Positions 55,202 to 64,000 of a stretch of 64,000 nt of DNA are shown piece after piece. The DNA comes from Salvia splendens (lineage: Eukaryota > Streptophyta > Magnoliopsida > Lamiales > Lamiaceae), in the NCBI RefSeq assembly GCF_004379255.2, contig NC_056046.1, positions 1,984,001 through 2,048,000 of the forward strand, written 5' to 3'. The first letter of the stretch is position 1. Every line of letters begins with the position of its first letter. A program made the translations under genes and the position numbers. The notes beneath the pieces are model-generated. The model was not told the origin of the DNA, searched no databases, and was given only the letters and a program-made list of their open reading frames with translations.

Positions 55202-58067
55202 AAAGTTTATGGCACTGCAACCAAATGAATTCGTTCCCATGCATTGTGTTTTTACTATAAAATCATGTATTCCAAAGACTATTTAATTATTTTCTATGAA
55301 TTATTGGGAGCCCCTTGTCAATCCACCTCACGACGCCTAATCAACCTTAAAAAGACAAATGAAAAGAATAAGTTCCCACTAATTTAAAGGATGATATTTT
55401 ATGGAGTCACGAGATCCAAGTTTATTACTCCACATTACTACTACTTTTAATTACAAAACAGGTTTTCATTTTTCTATTATCTTGTAAAGCATCATCATTT
55501 TTTAATAGATTTACTTTTTTATACATTTTTATTTTTAACGTATTTATGATATCAAATGCCTTTAATTTTTTCATGTAAAGTGTTTTTAATATTATTCTAA
55601 TGTTATTTTGTTTTTATCATTTCTAATTTATTTTGTTAAGCATTTTAATTCTTTTTATCTTTTGTATTTCTAATGTATATATTAAACAACTGAAACGTTG
55701 TTTAAATAAGTCAAAAGATGATTTCTCATTATGCAATATTATAAATTTATGAATTTCTAGCCTTTAATTTTTTCATGTAAAGTGTTTTTAATATTATTCT
55801 AATGTTATTTTGTTTTTATCATTTCTAATTTATTTTGTTAAGCATTTTAATTCTTTTTATCTTTTGTATTTCTAATGTATATATTAAACAACTGAAACGT
55901 TGTTTAAATAAGTCAAAAGATGATTTCTCATTATGCAATATTATAAATTTATGAATTTCTATTTTCGACTATGGAAATTATTCAAATAAAAACACTGGAA
56001 CGTAATTCGTTTTCATATACAATAGGGTTTTTTTTAACAAAATAATAAAAGATTTATTAAATTTTATAATTTCATATTAATATAATTATTTATCACACCC
56101 TGAAAAGCTTCCCCCCACTTATTACAGCCAAATAAATTCATTTCGTCCATGCATTGTGTTTGTTCTAAAGTTTACGTGGTTTTTTCTCTTAAAGAATGTT
56201 TAATTATTTTCAGCGAACTTACTACAGCCAAATAAATTCGTTTCCATGCATTGTGATTGTTCTAAAGTTTACGTGAATATTTAATTATTTTCATTGAATT
56301 ATTAGAAGCATCTATTCAATCAACCTCACGACACCTAAGCAACCTTAAAAAGATAAGTTCCCACTACCAAAGTATGAAAACATGGAATCTTCTGAGGATA
56401 TGTGCATTTAAAATAATATAAAAATTAATATTTCTTTTATTCTATAAAAATAAAAATATTTTTAATTTTGAAATGTCCTACAAAAATATCCCCTTCTATT
56501 TTTAGTAACTTCTTTCTCTCTAATAAAGCGGGCCTCATTATTATTCGCTACTAATAATACTATAATTACTTTTTCTTTCCATCACTCTCTTACCTTACCA
56601 ATTGTACATTAATTCCGGTGTCATCCTAAATGTCCATATTTTTGTGGGACGAATGAAGTAATATATAAGGTAGTGATAAAATGCAAACTCTAAATAACCG
56701 TTAGAAAAATGTCAACAGATGACAACAGATGCGCAATGTTTGTAGAATTGTCATAACTTTTTCTACAGAACACCGATTGAGACATTGAAGATACCCAAGG
56801 GAAACCCTTTCAAAGATTAAGAGAATGATTTGCATTAAGGAATGATTGGACTTCAAAATTTCAGCAAAATTGGCTCGAACTAAGGTTGTTGCAATTCCTG
56901 TAGGGTCCAGACTTCAATTTTGCTATTTTATGCCTTTTTCTAAGTCTTTCCTTGTAATATAGAAATATATGTAATTATGAATATAATATATATAATTGAC
57001 ATTCAAAACGAGGCAAATACATTTATTAAAAATATGCAAACCGTGTTTACTAGCTAGTCATTTTTTATTGAGCTAAGAACCGAACATTGAATTTTCTCTT
57101 TGTTTTATATTCATGTAGGTGGGTGTCAGGTCAATGTTTTGATTGTGCCATGGGACTAAGACTAACTATAGTTACTTAGAAAAGCAGTAGTGCAATTTTA
57201 AACGAGAAAAGAAAAGAGTAAAACTAGATAATACTAATTTAAGCGCATTACTATGAATATGATAATAAAGTTAATTTCGCCAAAGTCTAAAGTGAGGAAT
57301 CAATAGTCTAGAAAATAAATATTCCCTCCATTCTGTAAAAATAAGCTAATTAGAGATGATGCTGTACAAATTAGTAAAGTAAGAGAGAATAAAAAAATAC
57401 TCCATTAACATAATATAATGGATAATAGAACTTATAAATAATAAAGTAAAAGAGAAAAAGAATTTATTGTAATAAATGGATATAGATTATTTTGTAGGGA
57501 ACGTAAAAAAAAGAAATTGTCTATTTATATAAAATGGAGGGAGTAATAAATTATAAGCCCAGCTTGCCCAAGATTATTGTTGTGATGCCATGTGTGTGGT
57601 TTGCACACAAGAAATATATTTCCTATGTTTATAAAATAATAAGCATTGTGAAGCCCAACTTCATGTTTTATGTTATCCATTTTGTGGCTTGCCATAATCT
57701 CCTATCTCTGTATTCATGTGTGATGTTGTCTTGTTTAGATCTTGCTATCTTGTTGTCGTGTCGAGGATTGTCTGTGTTGAACTTAATTTATGGTTTTGTA
57801 AGTTTATTTGACTGTAACGAAGCCAACTTAGTCGAATTCATGTCTGATTTATCTTGTATAGTTCGTGCAATCGTGCTTGCACAAAAAGGCCAACTTAGTT
57901 CACAATTTATGCACAATATACGCCGTCTAATGTGTTTTTTCAGTTGAAATCTGTCACTGTATTATTATTGCCTCAGTCCTTGCATCAGATTCGGTAAGTA
58001 TTTAAGCCATGTTAGATTGTTGAGATTCTGACCTTGAAATTTAACCTTTTAGGCCGTTACTTGAAAA
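55202..58067. other. Long AT-rich spacer (unit B)
   Basis: Counterpart of 41075-43940, including the degenerate Stowaway-like MITE at about 57322-57543 and the F-box intron. No gene. Confidence 0.55.
55558..55961. repeat. 202-bp tandem duplication, two copies (unit B)
   Basis: 55558-55759 and 55760-55961, same as in unit A. Confidence 0.95.
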
Positions 58068-58218
58068 ATGAAACAAGCAAAACTGGAAGAAGGAAGTGGG
58101 GTCGATCACTTTGCTCGCATCCCAGAGGAACTACTGATAGAAATCCATGGGTTCCATCCTAAAACCAATTGGTTATAAGAGGAGTGGCCCATGTGATTTA
58201 TATACTAGTTTCAGTTTG

Positions 58219-60704
58219 TGTTAAGGGTGTTTCCCTTAACAAGCACCGGCGGCAAGTTTCGCTCGGCGGTGGAGATAAATTTCCGGCGGCCAACAGGCTC
58301 GGCGGACGATGGCGGAGTTTCTGTGCGCGGGAGTCGTTCCCGTCGGGCAGATAACTCGGCGGCTGATAGAATACTCCGGCGTCCAATTAGGATCGGCGGA
58401 GGGAATCCAAAATTAGGATTGGAAAACACACGTTATCTTTGGTGGAGAAAATATTTCATTAATTGATTAAATGAATAAAAAAGATAACAGTCTATCCTAT
58501 TTATAATGCTACTGATTTAATGAACAAGAAAACAAAGATATAGAAAAAGATATGCTAAATCCCTATAATATCTAAACTAAATAATAATAATAGGGGTTCG
58601 TATCAACTCCCCCACGGTTAAAATCCACCTTGTCCTCAAGGTGGGAACCACGAAGTAAAAAGGAGAGTTGAAAGCAGAAGCTTCGGCGAGGCAACTCCTC
58701 CTGGATCAAACACACACCGAACAGATGAACGTTTCCCTTTTTCACTTCCATAAAAAATTAACAAAGGAGACCCAACTTTGTCGGAAAAATTCCTTGCCAA
58801 ATCGAAAAGCTTGTCCACGCCTTCCAGAATGCCCAAGCATGGCATGTCATTACTCGGAGGGATCAACCTTGCATCTTTGTCGAACGATGTTGATCGATGA
58901 TTCATACTTGGAATATCACCGACATTCAAATACACATTGACACAAGCAATTACGGGCAAATCGGTATAAACACCATCTCCTTTCTTGCCCCAACAATTTC
59001 CAACAACATTTTTGGATGACACTTGAACAACATTGAGTGAGGCGATTATCTTCTCCATTTCACCAATAGAACCATCCTCCTCTTTATCTTCTAGCAATGT
59101 CTCCTCCTTTTCACCAATCTTCTCATCATATACACCAACGAGCACTTGCGGTGGCTCATTGTCGTTCTTGACAATCCCTTTGTTCTTGAGGAACTCTCCA
59201 GGGGACTCGTTGTTTGGAACATCAGGAGGAGTGCCATCATTGTGAACATCGGTAATGTCATTGGGAACCTCATCACCGAATACTATCGTGGGGGTATTAT
59301 CAGTTTTCTCTTCGGCTAAATTCTCATCTTGAATGTTCTCCTCAAACGACCCGTTCAAACTGGCGAGCAAAGCGGCTTGCTCTAACCTATAAATACGTAA
59401 TTTCTCGTTGTAATCGTCTAAGGCCGCTTGTTGGACAGGAGTGAGTGATCGAACCATGAGATTGGGAGTATTGGGTAGACCACACTGCTTCCCCGAATCA
59501 ATAAACTTGCTGGACTGTTGTGGCTGATGCGTGACGCCGGACCGTGGCGGGGCAACGGCAGTCAACGGAGCTGTGCCGTGACCCAGAAATCGGTCGGACT
59601 GCGGTGACCGGTATGTAGGCTGCTCGGCGCGGCCATTATGAAGATGTTGGTGTCGCCTCGGATACTCCTCAAGCTTCTCGAAGAGGTGATCTGTGTCGTC
59701 TCTCCAAGCCTCGAATTTGTCCAATCTGTCCAAAACGCGATCTAGTTTACTGGAAACGGGTTCCTGCATGTACTTGGGTGGCGGCTGATCATACACCGAG
59801 ACCTCGTTGAAGGGGCGTTGCCTTGGTGTCTCTCGATAGACAAGTGGGTCCCAACAGGTAGGTCGGCGCTTGGGCGGTGATGGCGAGTACATATCTAGCT
59901 CGTAGGATGAAGAATGCTGATATGCAGTTGTCCGACGGGTCCATGGTGGGTCCCAGCAAGTGGGCTGTCTCCGACGGGTCCAGGATGGGTCCCAGCAAGT
60001 GGGCTGTCGGGTGTGGCAGGGGTGAAACGGCTGCACAGGTTGAGGGAAATTGTATTTACGATGGCAATAGCCGGCGTAGTCGTATGACATGTCGACGGAC
60101 TGAATCGTGGTTGTGGTAGAAATGGTGGTGATGATCGTCTGACTTCGACGCGGCACGCGGGAATCCTTCCCGTCGGGCGTTGCAGAAGTAGAGTTGTCCG
60201 GCGGCTAGAGCTCGGCGGACATGCGAGACTCGACAACCAAAGCAGTTGCTGTGCGCGGAATGTTTTCCGTCGGGCAGCGGTGTAGCTTCGGTTCGAGATG
60301 GTGGGAGGGTGAGATCTCCCAATGAAAGCACCAGTTGTTAAGGGTGTTTCCCTTAACAAGCATCGGCGGCGGAGATAAATTTTCGGCGGCCAACAGGCTC
60401 GGCGGACGATGGTAGAGTTTCTGTGCGCGGGAGTCGCTCCCGTCGGGCAGATAACTTGGCGGCTAATAGAATACTCCGGCGTTCAATTAGGATCGGCGGA
60501 GGAAATCCAAAATTAGGATTGGAAAACACACGATATCTTTGGTGGGAAAATATTTCATTAATTGATTGAATGAATAAAAAAGATAACAGTCTATCCTATT
60601 TATAATGCTACTGACTTAATGAACAAGAAAACAAAGATATAGAAAAAGATATGCTAAATCCCTATAATATCTAAACTAAATAATAATAATAGGGGTTCGT
60701 ATCA
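58219..60704 (-). mobile_element. Non-autonomous LTR element 3 (unit B)
   Basis: LTRs 60336-60704 (369 bp, an 18-bp deletion plus many substitutions) and 58219-58605 (387 bp, as in unit A). GTTTG on both sides (58214-58218, 60705-60709). The 5' LTR and leader differ from unit A much more than the rest of the element does. Confidence 0.94.
58636..60156 (-). CDS. TCWDPP-repeat protein of LTR element 3 (unit B)
   Basis: 506 aa, open and almost identical to the unit A protein. The differences are bunched in the Gag-like helix region (FEAWRDDTDHLFEKLEEYPR here, FDAWRDATDRRFEKIEKYPR in unit A). That an unconstrained copy keeps its frame over 1.5 kb mainly reflects the recency of the duplication. 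Confidence 0.65.
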   Translation of the reverse strand: MPRRSQTIITTISTTTTIQSVDMSYDYAGYCHRKYNFPQPVQPFHPCHTRQPTCWDPSWTRRRQPTCWDPPWTRRTTAYQHSSSYELDMYSPSPPKRRPTCWDPLVYRETPRQRPFNEVSVYDQPPPKYMQEPVSSKLDRVLDRLDKFEAWRDDTDHLFEKLEEYPRRHQHLHNGRAEQPTYRSPQSDRFLGHGTAPLTAVAPPRSGVTHQPQQSSKFIDSGKQCGLPNTPNLMVRSLTPVQQAALDDYNEKLRIYRLEQAALLASLNGSFEENIQDENLAEEKTDNTPTIVFGDEVPNDITDVHNDGTPPDVPNNESPGEFLKNKGIVKNDNEPPQVLVGVYDEKIGEKEETLLEDKEEDGSIGEMEKIIASLNVVQVSSKNVVGNCWGKKGDGVYTDLPVIACVNVYLNVGDIPSMNHRSTSFDKDARLIPPSNDMPCLGILEGVDKLFDLARNFSDKVGSPLLIFYGSEKGKRSSVRCVFDPGGVASPKLLLSTLLFTSWFPP

Positions 60705-60709
60705 GTTTG

Positions 60710-61441
60710 GGACAGTTATATGTTTTTTTAGTTTCAATTGCCAATTGCCAACACCTGGGACAGTTATATGTTATTTTTTTAGTTTCAATTGCCAACACCC
60801 TCCCTCAGACCCTTGGAGGGGTTGGACTTTTTTTTTCTGATCGATTGGATAATTGGCCCAATTTTTTTTCGATCGGTTGGACCACTGGCCCAAATTTTAA
60901 GCCCAAATATACTGTTGGGTTATTTTTTAGTTTCAATTGACAACACCCTCCTTAAAACCCTTGGAGGGGTTGGACTTTTTTTCTGATCGGGTTGGACTTT
61001 TTTTTCTGATCGATTGGACAATTGGCCCAAATTTTTTTCGATCGGTTGGACCACTGGCCCAAATTTTAAGCCCAAATATATTGTTGGGTCAGTCATTTTT
61101 GGGTTTTTTTCTGATCGATTGGATAATTGGCCCAAATTTTTTTCGATCGGGTGGACCACTGGCCCAAATTTTAAGCCCAAATATACTGTTGCGTCTGTCA
61201 TTTTTGGGTTTTAGCCCAGATATACTGCTGGGTCAGTTAAATTTGACCCACAGTCGGCGACCCGCTCTGATACCATGATATAAATCAATGAGTTCCATTC
61301 TAAAACCAATTGGTTATAAGAGGAGAGGCCCATGAGACTTATATAGTGAATTAAGCTCTTTGTGTACACCGATGTGAGATATTATTATATTCATTTTATG
61401 TTTAAATTTCATTTTATGTTTCAATTGCCAACAACTCGTTG
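60710..61441. repeat. Dispersed repeat region with ~105-bp subrepeats (unit B)
   Basis: Copy of 46598-47330, same subrepeats. No gene. Confidence 0.6.
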
Positions 61442-61798
61442 ATATTAAGCCGGTTTGAAGACCTAAAGCATCTGTGTGGATACTCCCTTGTCTCGAAGCG
61501 TTTTGCTTCGGCTATTTATGATTTGAAATCGGTTCATTCGACTCTTCCTAGTACTACACACTCTATTGAATCAACTGATGAAATCTGTGAACTTGTCCCT
61601 AAGCTGGCAGGCTGTCATCACCGATTAAGGAGTTGGGCTTCTTCTCATCGATCTTTATTGATAGTATTAAGGAAGACGGTTACAATAAACATAGTATCAA
61701 ACGAACAGCACGTAAGATACATGGGAGGTTAGTAATTAACCTCCGAAGATGAAAAAAGCAAAGGTGATCGATGATGCAGCACACATGTAGACTTGAGA

Positions 61799-63148
61799 TT
61801 ATTCGACTTTAAAGTCGAAGTTGTAACAACTGACTCCCTCGTATATACCATCAGTCAGATCATAATATGTAATTTCACCGGTGGTGGAGCTTTGATCTTC
61901 TTGACTGTAACTGTAAGGGACATTGCAAGTGCCCCTTGTCCCAACATAATGAACTTTAACCGTACTGTTTGCCGGCACAGGAACCGAGCCCTGAGCCGTA
62001 ACAGTAGTTGTAGTGGTTGTGGTGGTGTCCCACTGAAACGACCCGCTTATCTCAAAAGAAACTTGAATCTTATCCTCGGCTACGAAGGGCACCCCTGTTT
62101 TGATGGTGGCGGACACCCCAGCTTTCAGCGAAAACCCGCGGCTAAAAGTATAAGATTTCTGGTCTTGATATGTGATCTGCACACTCATGGTATCCACTTG
62201 ATCCTTGGTGTTGGTGAGGGTAGTAGTGCCAGCCAAAAAAGGAGTCTCGCCATATATCCTCGCGTCCTCCATCCGATAAATCACGTTGTAGATCTTCCTG
62301 TTCATCACCAGCTCCTGCACTTGCATTCTCGACGATGTCTGGATGTAGTCAGCCCGTGCAGCTAGACAGTCGCTCACATTTGCGTCTGAGTAACGTATGC
62401 AAAAGTCGTTGTTGGCCGTGCTTCGAAGCGCTATGGTGTTGTCGTCGATTTTAATCGGCTGGAAGATAGTGGTAGAAACAAATTTCGGATCATCATTAAA
62501 ATCGCCGTACACCCAACCGGAATCAGAAGCAGCCATAAACCAGAACTTGCCAAAATAATCCGAATGTAGCCGCACGTGTCCGTCGGGCATCAGTGTCACA
62601 GTGTGGGCCGATAATTTATCGGTTTCATCGTTCGATCCGAACTGTACGCGCGCGCCATATCTTTCGATAGCTTTGAGGTACATCCCGTTGTCTCCTTTCA
62701 GGGCTATATGCTTAGGCATCTTAACCAACGCATCCCAATCCGTCATCCCAAAACTCCCGTAGCCATAGTCTTTGCTGAGGCCCAGATTGTTGGGAGCGTA
62801 GCTGGACTGCACGGACAAGCCGGACTGGACGTGGGTGAACTTCACATGACCCGATGTCACGCTCGGCTCAAAGAGTGTGCAAAACGGGTCTGTCGTGTCC
62901 TCTACTGGCTGGTTTGATACCGCGACGAGGTTGTAATTGTCTTTGGATCTTTGCCAGTATTTGTTGTTGTAAGTAAATCGGAGGTGAACGTAGTTGTTGT
63001 TCACTGTTGCTTTCTCGACTGCGATCTTCACGAGAGGGTTGAACACGCTATCGCCTCCGTAACCAAGGTAACCGTTGTCCTGGCAGCATGCATATGGGTT
63101 TGAAGTACCACTTGGGACGAGGAGCACTATGGAGTGGGGGGTTGTCAT
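61799..63148 (-). CDS. Amaranthin-like lectin with aerolysin-like domain (copy 3, unit C)
   Basis: 449 aa with the same protein sequence as copy 2, the same 5' UTR intron, TATA box (63318-63328) and three 58-bp repeats. Two agglutinin domains and an aerolysin-like C-terminal domain. The identity at protein and flanking-DNA level says the B/C duplication or a conversion between them is very recent. It would raise the dose of one lectin product rather than diversify it. Confidence 0.9.
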   Translation of the reverse strand: MTTPHSIVLLVPSGTSNPYACCQDNGYLGYGGDSVFNPLVKIAVEKATVNNNYVHLRFTYNNKYWQRSKDNYNLVAVSNQPVEDTTDPFCTLFEPSVTSGHVKFTHVQSGLSVQSSYAPNNLGLSKDYGYGSFGMTDWDALVKMPKHIALKGDNGMYLKAIERYGARVQFGSNDETDKLSAHTVTLMPDGHVRLHSDYFGKFWFMAASDSGWVYGDFNDDPKFVSTTIFQPIKIDDNTIALRSTANNDFCIRYSDANVSDCLAARADYIQTSSRMQVQELVMNRKIYNVIYRMEDARIYGETPFLAGTTTLTNTKDQVDTMSVQITYQDQKSYTFSRGFSLKAGVSATIKTGVPFVAEDKIQVSFEISGSFQWDTTTTTTTTVTAQGSVPVPANSTVKVHYVGTRGTCNVPYSYSQEDQSSTTGEITYYDLTDGIYEGVSCYNFDFKVE

Positions 63149-63317
63149 GTTTCTCCAACTTCACTACAATTTTAGTGAGATTAGCATCGATAATGTACAA
63201 TCAAATTAACTTCAATGAAACCATATATACAAACAATATGGACTATTTGAGAGTTGACTTACCAAAGTAGAAATGCCAAAGCTTAATTTGTGTGTGTTTG
63301 TAGAAATGTATGCAGTC

Positions 63318-63328
63318 CATTTATAGAT
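63318..63328 (-). promoter_or_regulatory. TATA box of lectin copy 3
   Basis: TCTATAAAT on the minus strand, same setting as in copy 2. Confidence 0.65.
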
Positions 63329-63362
63329 AAAAGTTTAGGATGTGACGTTTCTACTATTTAGC

Positions 63363-63536
63363 GGTTTGGTTTAAACCTGTGTTTTAAGACTTAATTTTTG
63401 GTTGGATGGTTTTCCATTAATGTTTGGTGTAAACCTGTGTTTTAAGACATAATATTTGGTTGGATGGTTTTCCATTAATGTTTGGTGTAAACCTGTGTTT
63501 TAAGACATAATATTTGGTTGGATGGTTTTCCCATCA
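63363..63536. repeat. 58-bp repeat x3 upstream of lectin copy 3
   Basis: Same three copies as in unit B, shifted by 14112. Confidence 0.92.
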
Positions 63537-63858
63537 TTAGAATTTAGATGCGTGCTCTCCTTGGATTACTTTCTCCCTAATTTTCATATAATATTTTCTA
63601 TCACAACCAATAAGTTTGTTAGTGACAGTGTAATTACTTACTTGTACTAATACTAGTGTGAATCCTCCCAGTACTATTCTGAAATATATGTAGATTAACT
63701 AGAAGAAAAAATCATACTCCCAGTCCCAGTACTACTATCAAATATCAATGTACAAAATTGCTTGTTTTGTTTATTTGTATTCCCTCACTAAATTCTTATA
63801 GCCAAAAAAAGAGATAAATAAACTACAATTTCAGAAAATGACAAAGAAGAACCAAAAA

Positions 63859-64000
63859 TCACACATACTTCTTGCTTGTAATGTAGTCACCAACAGTCAA
63901 GAACACATGTTCCCCCAACACCACACCACAGTCACCGGAGGCAGATCTTCGATGCAACCGACCCTCGTCTTGCCCTTCCCATGTTGGAGCTATGGCGATC
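63859..64000 (-). pseudogene. Isoleucyl-tRNA synthetase relic, 3' end (unit C)
   Basis: The last ~140 bases of the window match the 3' end of the unit B relic, so a third synthetase relic continues to the right. Confidence 0.85.

Larger units (their letters stand above)
58068..61675 (+). pseudogene. F-box gene fragment split by nested insertions (unit B)
   Basis: Copy of the unit A relic: N-terminal half of the F-box at 58068-58150, second half from about 61442, with the dispersed repeat and LTR element 3 between them, and the end cut off by the lectin flank. Confidence 0.8.
47687..61798. repeat. Tandem array unit B (complete, 14112 bp)
   Basis: Defined from the stop of one lectin gene to the stop of the next. 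It matches unit A from the lectin start onward and unit C from 61799. Confidence 0.92.
61799..64000. repeat. Tandem array unit C (cut by the window end)
   Basis: Appears identical or nearly so to 47687-49888, offset 14112. Confidence 0.92.

Overview
The window is plant nuclear DNA from a eudicot; the gene repertoire and the retrotransposon style would fit Lamiales, but that placement is only a guess. The evidence is GT-AG introns, a LysM receptor kinase, a plant-type TfdA/clavaminate-synthase-like dioxygenase, amaranthin-like lectins, an F-box relic, a plant mobile domain, and several plant transposon classes (Stowaway, PIF/Harbinger, Mutator-like, Ty3/gypsy-like LTR elements). No bacterial or organellar features are seen.

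Layout. 1-6600 is AT-rich intergenic DNA with a Harbinger-type element (807-1465) and a Stowaway MITE (4973-5206). 6604-10340 is an intact 11-exon LysM receptor-like kinase of the LYK3 type (658 aa). 10795-15486 (minus) is an intact three-exon Fe(II)/2-oxoglutarate dioxygenase (322 aa) whose second intron holds a 2.6 kb Mutator-like element. 17323-19193 (minus) is a second, broken copy of that gene. 19.7-22.2 kb has a MITE and a probable relic of the 5' end of an F-box gene. 22248-23597 (minus) is the first full-length lectin gene, two amaranthin (agglutinin) domains fused to an aerolysin-like domain. 24.8-33.1 kb is a transposon-rich block: Harbinger ORF1 genes, ~310 bp direct repeats, and a composite of two LTR retrotransposons, one inverted.

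33.6-64 kb is a tandem array with a 14.1 kb unit. Unit A is truncated at its left edge, unit B is complete, and unit C runs off the window. Each unit carries, in order, the lectin gene (minus), a broken cytosolic isoleucyl-tRNA synthetase gene (minus), a broken amaranthin-like gene cut by a solo LTR (minus), a long AT-rich spacer, and an F-box gene fragment (plus) cut by a 2.5 kb LTR retrotransposon. Unit A alone has a ~1.1 kb Mutator-like element inside the synthetase relic. Only the lectin genes remain open in the array, so the duplication mainly amplifies a cytosolic, probably defence-related lectin with a pore-former-like domain.

The most unusual material is in the LTR elements. They form a non-autonomous family encoding one ~450-510 aa protein with repeats around a Thr-Cys-Trp-Asp-Pro core. 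Across four LTR subfamilies they share a short hairpin whose stem changes on both sides together while the flanks stay constant, plus a second hairpin at the LTR terminus. The ~1.1 kb Mutator-like element has a tRNA-Asp-derived sequence embedded in each terminal inverted repeat.
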